From positions 1-22,018 of the forward strand of contig JAREAJ010000005.1 of assembly GCA_029240395.1 (NCBI GenBank): a stretch of DNA of 22,018 bases. Direction: 5' to 3'. The position numbers were made by a program, and so were the translations under genes. Position 1 is the stretch's first letter. Each line of letters starts with the position of its first letter. Source of the stretch: Nitrososphaeraceae archaeon. Its GTDB lineage: Archaea; Thermoproteota; Nitrososphaeria; Nitrososphaerales; Nitrososphaeraceae. This document shows, piece by piece, positions 20,520 through 22,018 of this stretch. The notes below the pieces were generated by a model, which was not told where the DNA came from, did no database searches, and worked only from the letters and a program-made list of their open reading frames with translations.

Positions 20520-21923
20520 TCATCTTTTTTTCGATGCCTCTTTGAGCGAAAATAAAATCCCGTAGGCTTTATCCTGGGTCTCTTTCCATTCTCTCTTAGG
20601 AACAGAATCTATTACTATTCCGGCTCCTGCCTGGATAGATGCTCTTTGCTTGTTGATAATGATTGACCTTATGGTTATGGCAAAGTCGCATGAACCATTT
20701 GAGGAGAAATAGCCAATAGCTCCTGCATAAAGACCTCTTGGACACGGTTCTAGCTCATCAATTATTTCCATAGCTCTTACCTTGGGTGCTCCAGAAACTG
20801 TACCTGCCGGAAATACTGCCCTAAGGGCGTCATATGAGGTTAGGCCAGGTGCCAAGCTACCTTTCACATGCGAAACAATATGCTGTACGTGACTGAATTT
20901 CTTTACAGACATTAGTTCGTGAACTTTGACCGTCCCATACTCGCAAACCCTTCCAAGGTCATTGCGCGCCAGGTCTACTAACATCGTGTGCTCAGCAACC
21001 TCCTTTTCATCGGAAAGTAGCTCTTTTGCCAGCCTCTCGTTTTCTATTTTGTTTTTAACTGCTGGTCGGGTACCGGCGATTGGGAAGGTCTCGACGTTAT
21101 CTTCAGTTACCCGTACGAGCATCTCTGGGCTTGACCCAATCACCGTAGCACCACCTAATTTTAAGAAATACATATATGGTGAGGGATTTACCTCTCTTAG
21201 TTTACTGTAGGCAGGTAACAAGTCTCCCTTAACGGTGAAAGTATTGCTATTTGACAACACAACCTGAAAAACATCACCTTGGTAGATGTAATGCTTTGCC
21301 CTTTTGACCAAGTCCGTGTACTCCCTACTATTCAACATAGGCTTAGGAGCGGAGTACGAGAAGCTCTTCATTTGGAAAGGATCTTCAGTCTCGATCTCGG
21401 AACTGATTTCCTTATATCGAGATTTCCCAATTGTGAAGTAATATGCATTCTTTGCAATATGATCGTAAACTATCCCATCGGTATGAATTCCAAATTCTAA
21501 GAGAGGAAAAATTTTTTTCCCCTTATATTTTGATGGAATATGCTCCCAATAGCGAATGGCATCATAACTCACAAACCCGACAGCCCCTCCGGTATATCTG
21601 AATTTGTTGTTATTGACTATGGGAACGTATCTTCTAAGTTGCTCTAGCGGGTTAGTCAAGTCCTCGATGTGAATAATTTTATTCTTAGAGTTGCGGATGT
21701 AGAACTTGGAGGAATCACAACTGACAACAAGTTCAGGATCAAAACCAAGTATTGATATTTCTGCAAGCTGCCGGGGTCCTACAAGAGACTCCAGAATAAA
21801 CAGCCGCCTGTGGGAGCGGTATAGTTTGCAAAATATACGGAAGGGATCATCGTTGGTATGCAGAGCTTTCAATATTAGAGTACTATTTCTTTTTCGTTGC
21901 TTTTGCGCAATAGGGATGTTCAA
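20520..21923 (-). CDS. trpE: Anthranilate synthase component I
   Basis: TrpE converts chorismate to anthranilate using ammonia delivered by the TrpG subunit, the first step of tryptophan synthesis. The product has 467 residues. The N-terminal domain carries ILESLVGPRQLAEISILGF (43-61), the LLES region that forms the tryptophan feedback pocket, and NPSPYMYFLK in the chorismate domain completes that pocket, so inhibition by tryptophan is expected. The chorismate-binding domain (about 205-465) has PIAGTRP, LVDLARNDLGRV, PAGTVSGAPKVRAMEIIDEL and QAGAGIVIDSVP, all conserved. TTG start at 21923 (no ATG in frame nearby). No trpG or other trp gene lies downstream within the window. A para-aminobenzoate synthase (PabB) reading is less likely, given the LLES and NPSPYM pocket. 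Confidence 0.92.
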   Translation of the reverse strand: MNIPIAQKQRKRNSTLILKALHTNDDPFRIFCKLYRSHRRLFILESLVGPRQLAEISILGFDPELVVSCDSSKFYIRNSKNKIIHIEDLTNPLEQLRRYVPIVNNNKFRYTGGAVGFVSYDAIRYWEHIPSKYKGKKIFPLLEFGIHTDGIVYDHIAKNAYYFTIGKSRYKEISSEIETEDPFQMKSFSYSAPKPMLNSREYTDLVKRAKHYIYQGDVFQVVLSNSNTFTVKGDLLPAYSKLREVNPSPYMYFLKLGGATVIGSSPEMLVRVTEDNVETFPIAGTRPAVKNKIENERLAKELLSDEKEVAEHTMLVDLARNDLGRVCEYGTVKVHELMSVKKFSHVQHIVSHVKGSLAPGLTSYDALRAVFPAGTVSGAPKVRAMEIIDELEPCPRGLYAGAIGYFSSNGSCDFAITIRSIIINKQRASIQAGAGIVIDSVPKREWKETQDKAYGILFSLKEASKKR

Positions 21924-22018
21924 CCGAAGTCTTTCCTGATAAACTGCTGTCTATTTGGTTGACTAAACAGTAATAAAGTTTTGTAAAAACCTATTGGGTT
22001 CTAGGAATTACGCATTTA

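Noticed and set aside
1..22018. CRISPR arrays, insertion sequences or prophage genes
   Set aside because: No evenly spaced repeats, transposase, integrase or phage structural gene was seen anywhere in the window.

Overview
The window reads as a piece of chromosome from a Thaumarchaeon (Nitrososphaeria, the group of ammonia-oxidising archaea). Archaeal hallmarks are direct: transcription factor B, translation initiation factor eIF1/SUI1, Sec61-beta, RNA polymerase subunit P, an UPF0148 autoantigen-p27 zinc protein, an archaeal RNase P RNA, Tsr3, a NIP7-like protein and the archaea-only DUF2070 membrane protein. Coenzyme F420 genes (cofD, cofC) and a double-domain 3-hydroxyacyl-CoA dehydrogenase of the kind used in the thaumarchaeal hydroxypropionate/hydroxybutyrate carbon-fixation cycle fit that group. 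The genus cannot be fixed from this window alone.

Layout. 1-2939 (minus): a dipeptide/oligopeptide ABC transporter, substrate-binding protein followed by the N-terminal part of a permease cut by the window edge, with a strong hairpin and a possible second promoter between them. 3048-3482 (minus): an orphan ORF. 3673-4599 (plus): tfb. 4925-6492: eIF1 (minus) diverges from an UPF0148 zinc protein (plus), followed by a 50-residue membrane microprotein and Sec61-beta, which runs into DUF2070 (6514-8325). 8411-8485 (minus): tRNA-Val(CAC). 8686-11247 (minus): S-adenosylhomocysteine hydrolase and 3-hydroxyacyl-CoA dehydrogenase. 11346-14618 (plus): a nuclease-like unknown, Tsr3, RNase P RNA, an NSUN-type RNA methyltransferase and a NIP7-like PUA protein, which together form an RNA-maturation cluster. 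14792-15832 (minus): a secreted, C-terminally anchored protein of unknown function. 15966-17536 (plus): cofD-cofC with overlapping ends. 17841-20352 (plus): rpoP, a tiny two-CxxC zinc protein, a small helical protein and threonine synthase. 20520-21923 (minus): anthranilate synthase component I.

The window is mostly housekeeping, with no insertion sequence, phage gene, CRISPR array or other mobile signature visible. Two sequence-wide habits stand out. Most genes have an A/T-rich TATA-like box about 23-31 bases before the chosen start codon, which implies leaderless or nearly leaderless mRNAs. Many genes start with TTG or GTG instead of ATG. The less explained items are the PD-(D/E)XK-like protein at 11346-12002, the His/Asp clusters of the DUF2070 protein, the microprotein beside Sec61-beta, the secreted protein at 14792-15832, and hairpins at 393-414 and 18348-18389. 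I did not find convincing evidence of a wholly new multi-gene system.
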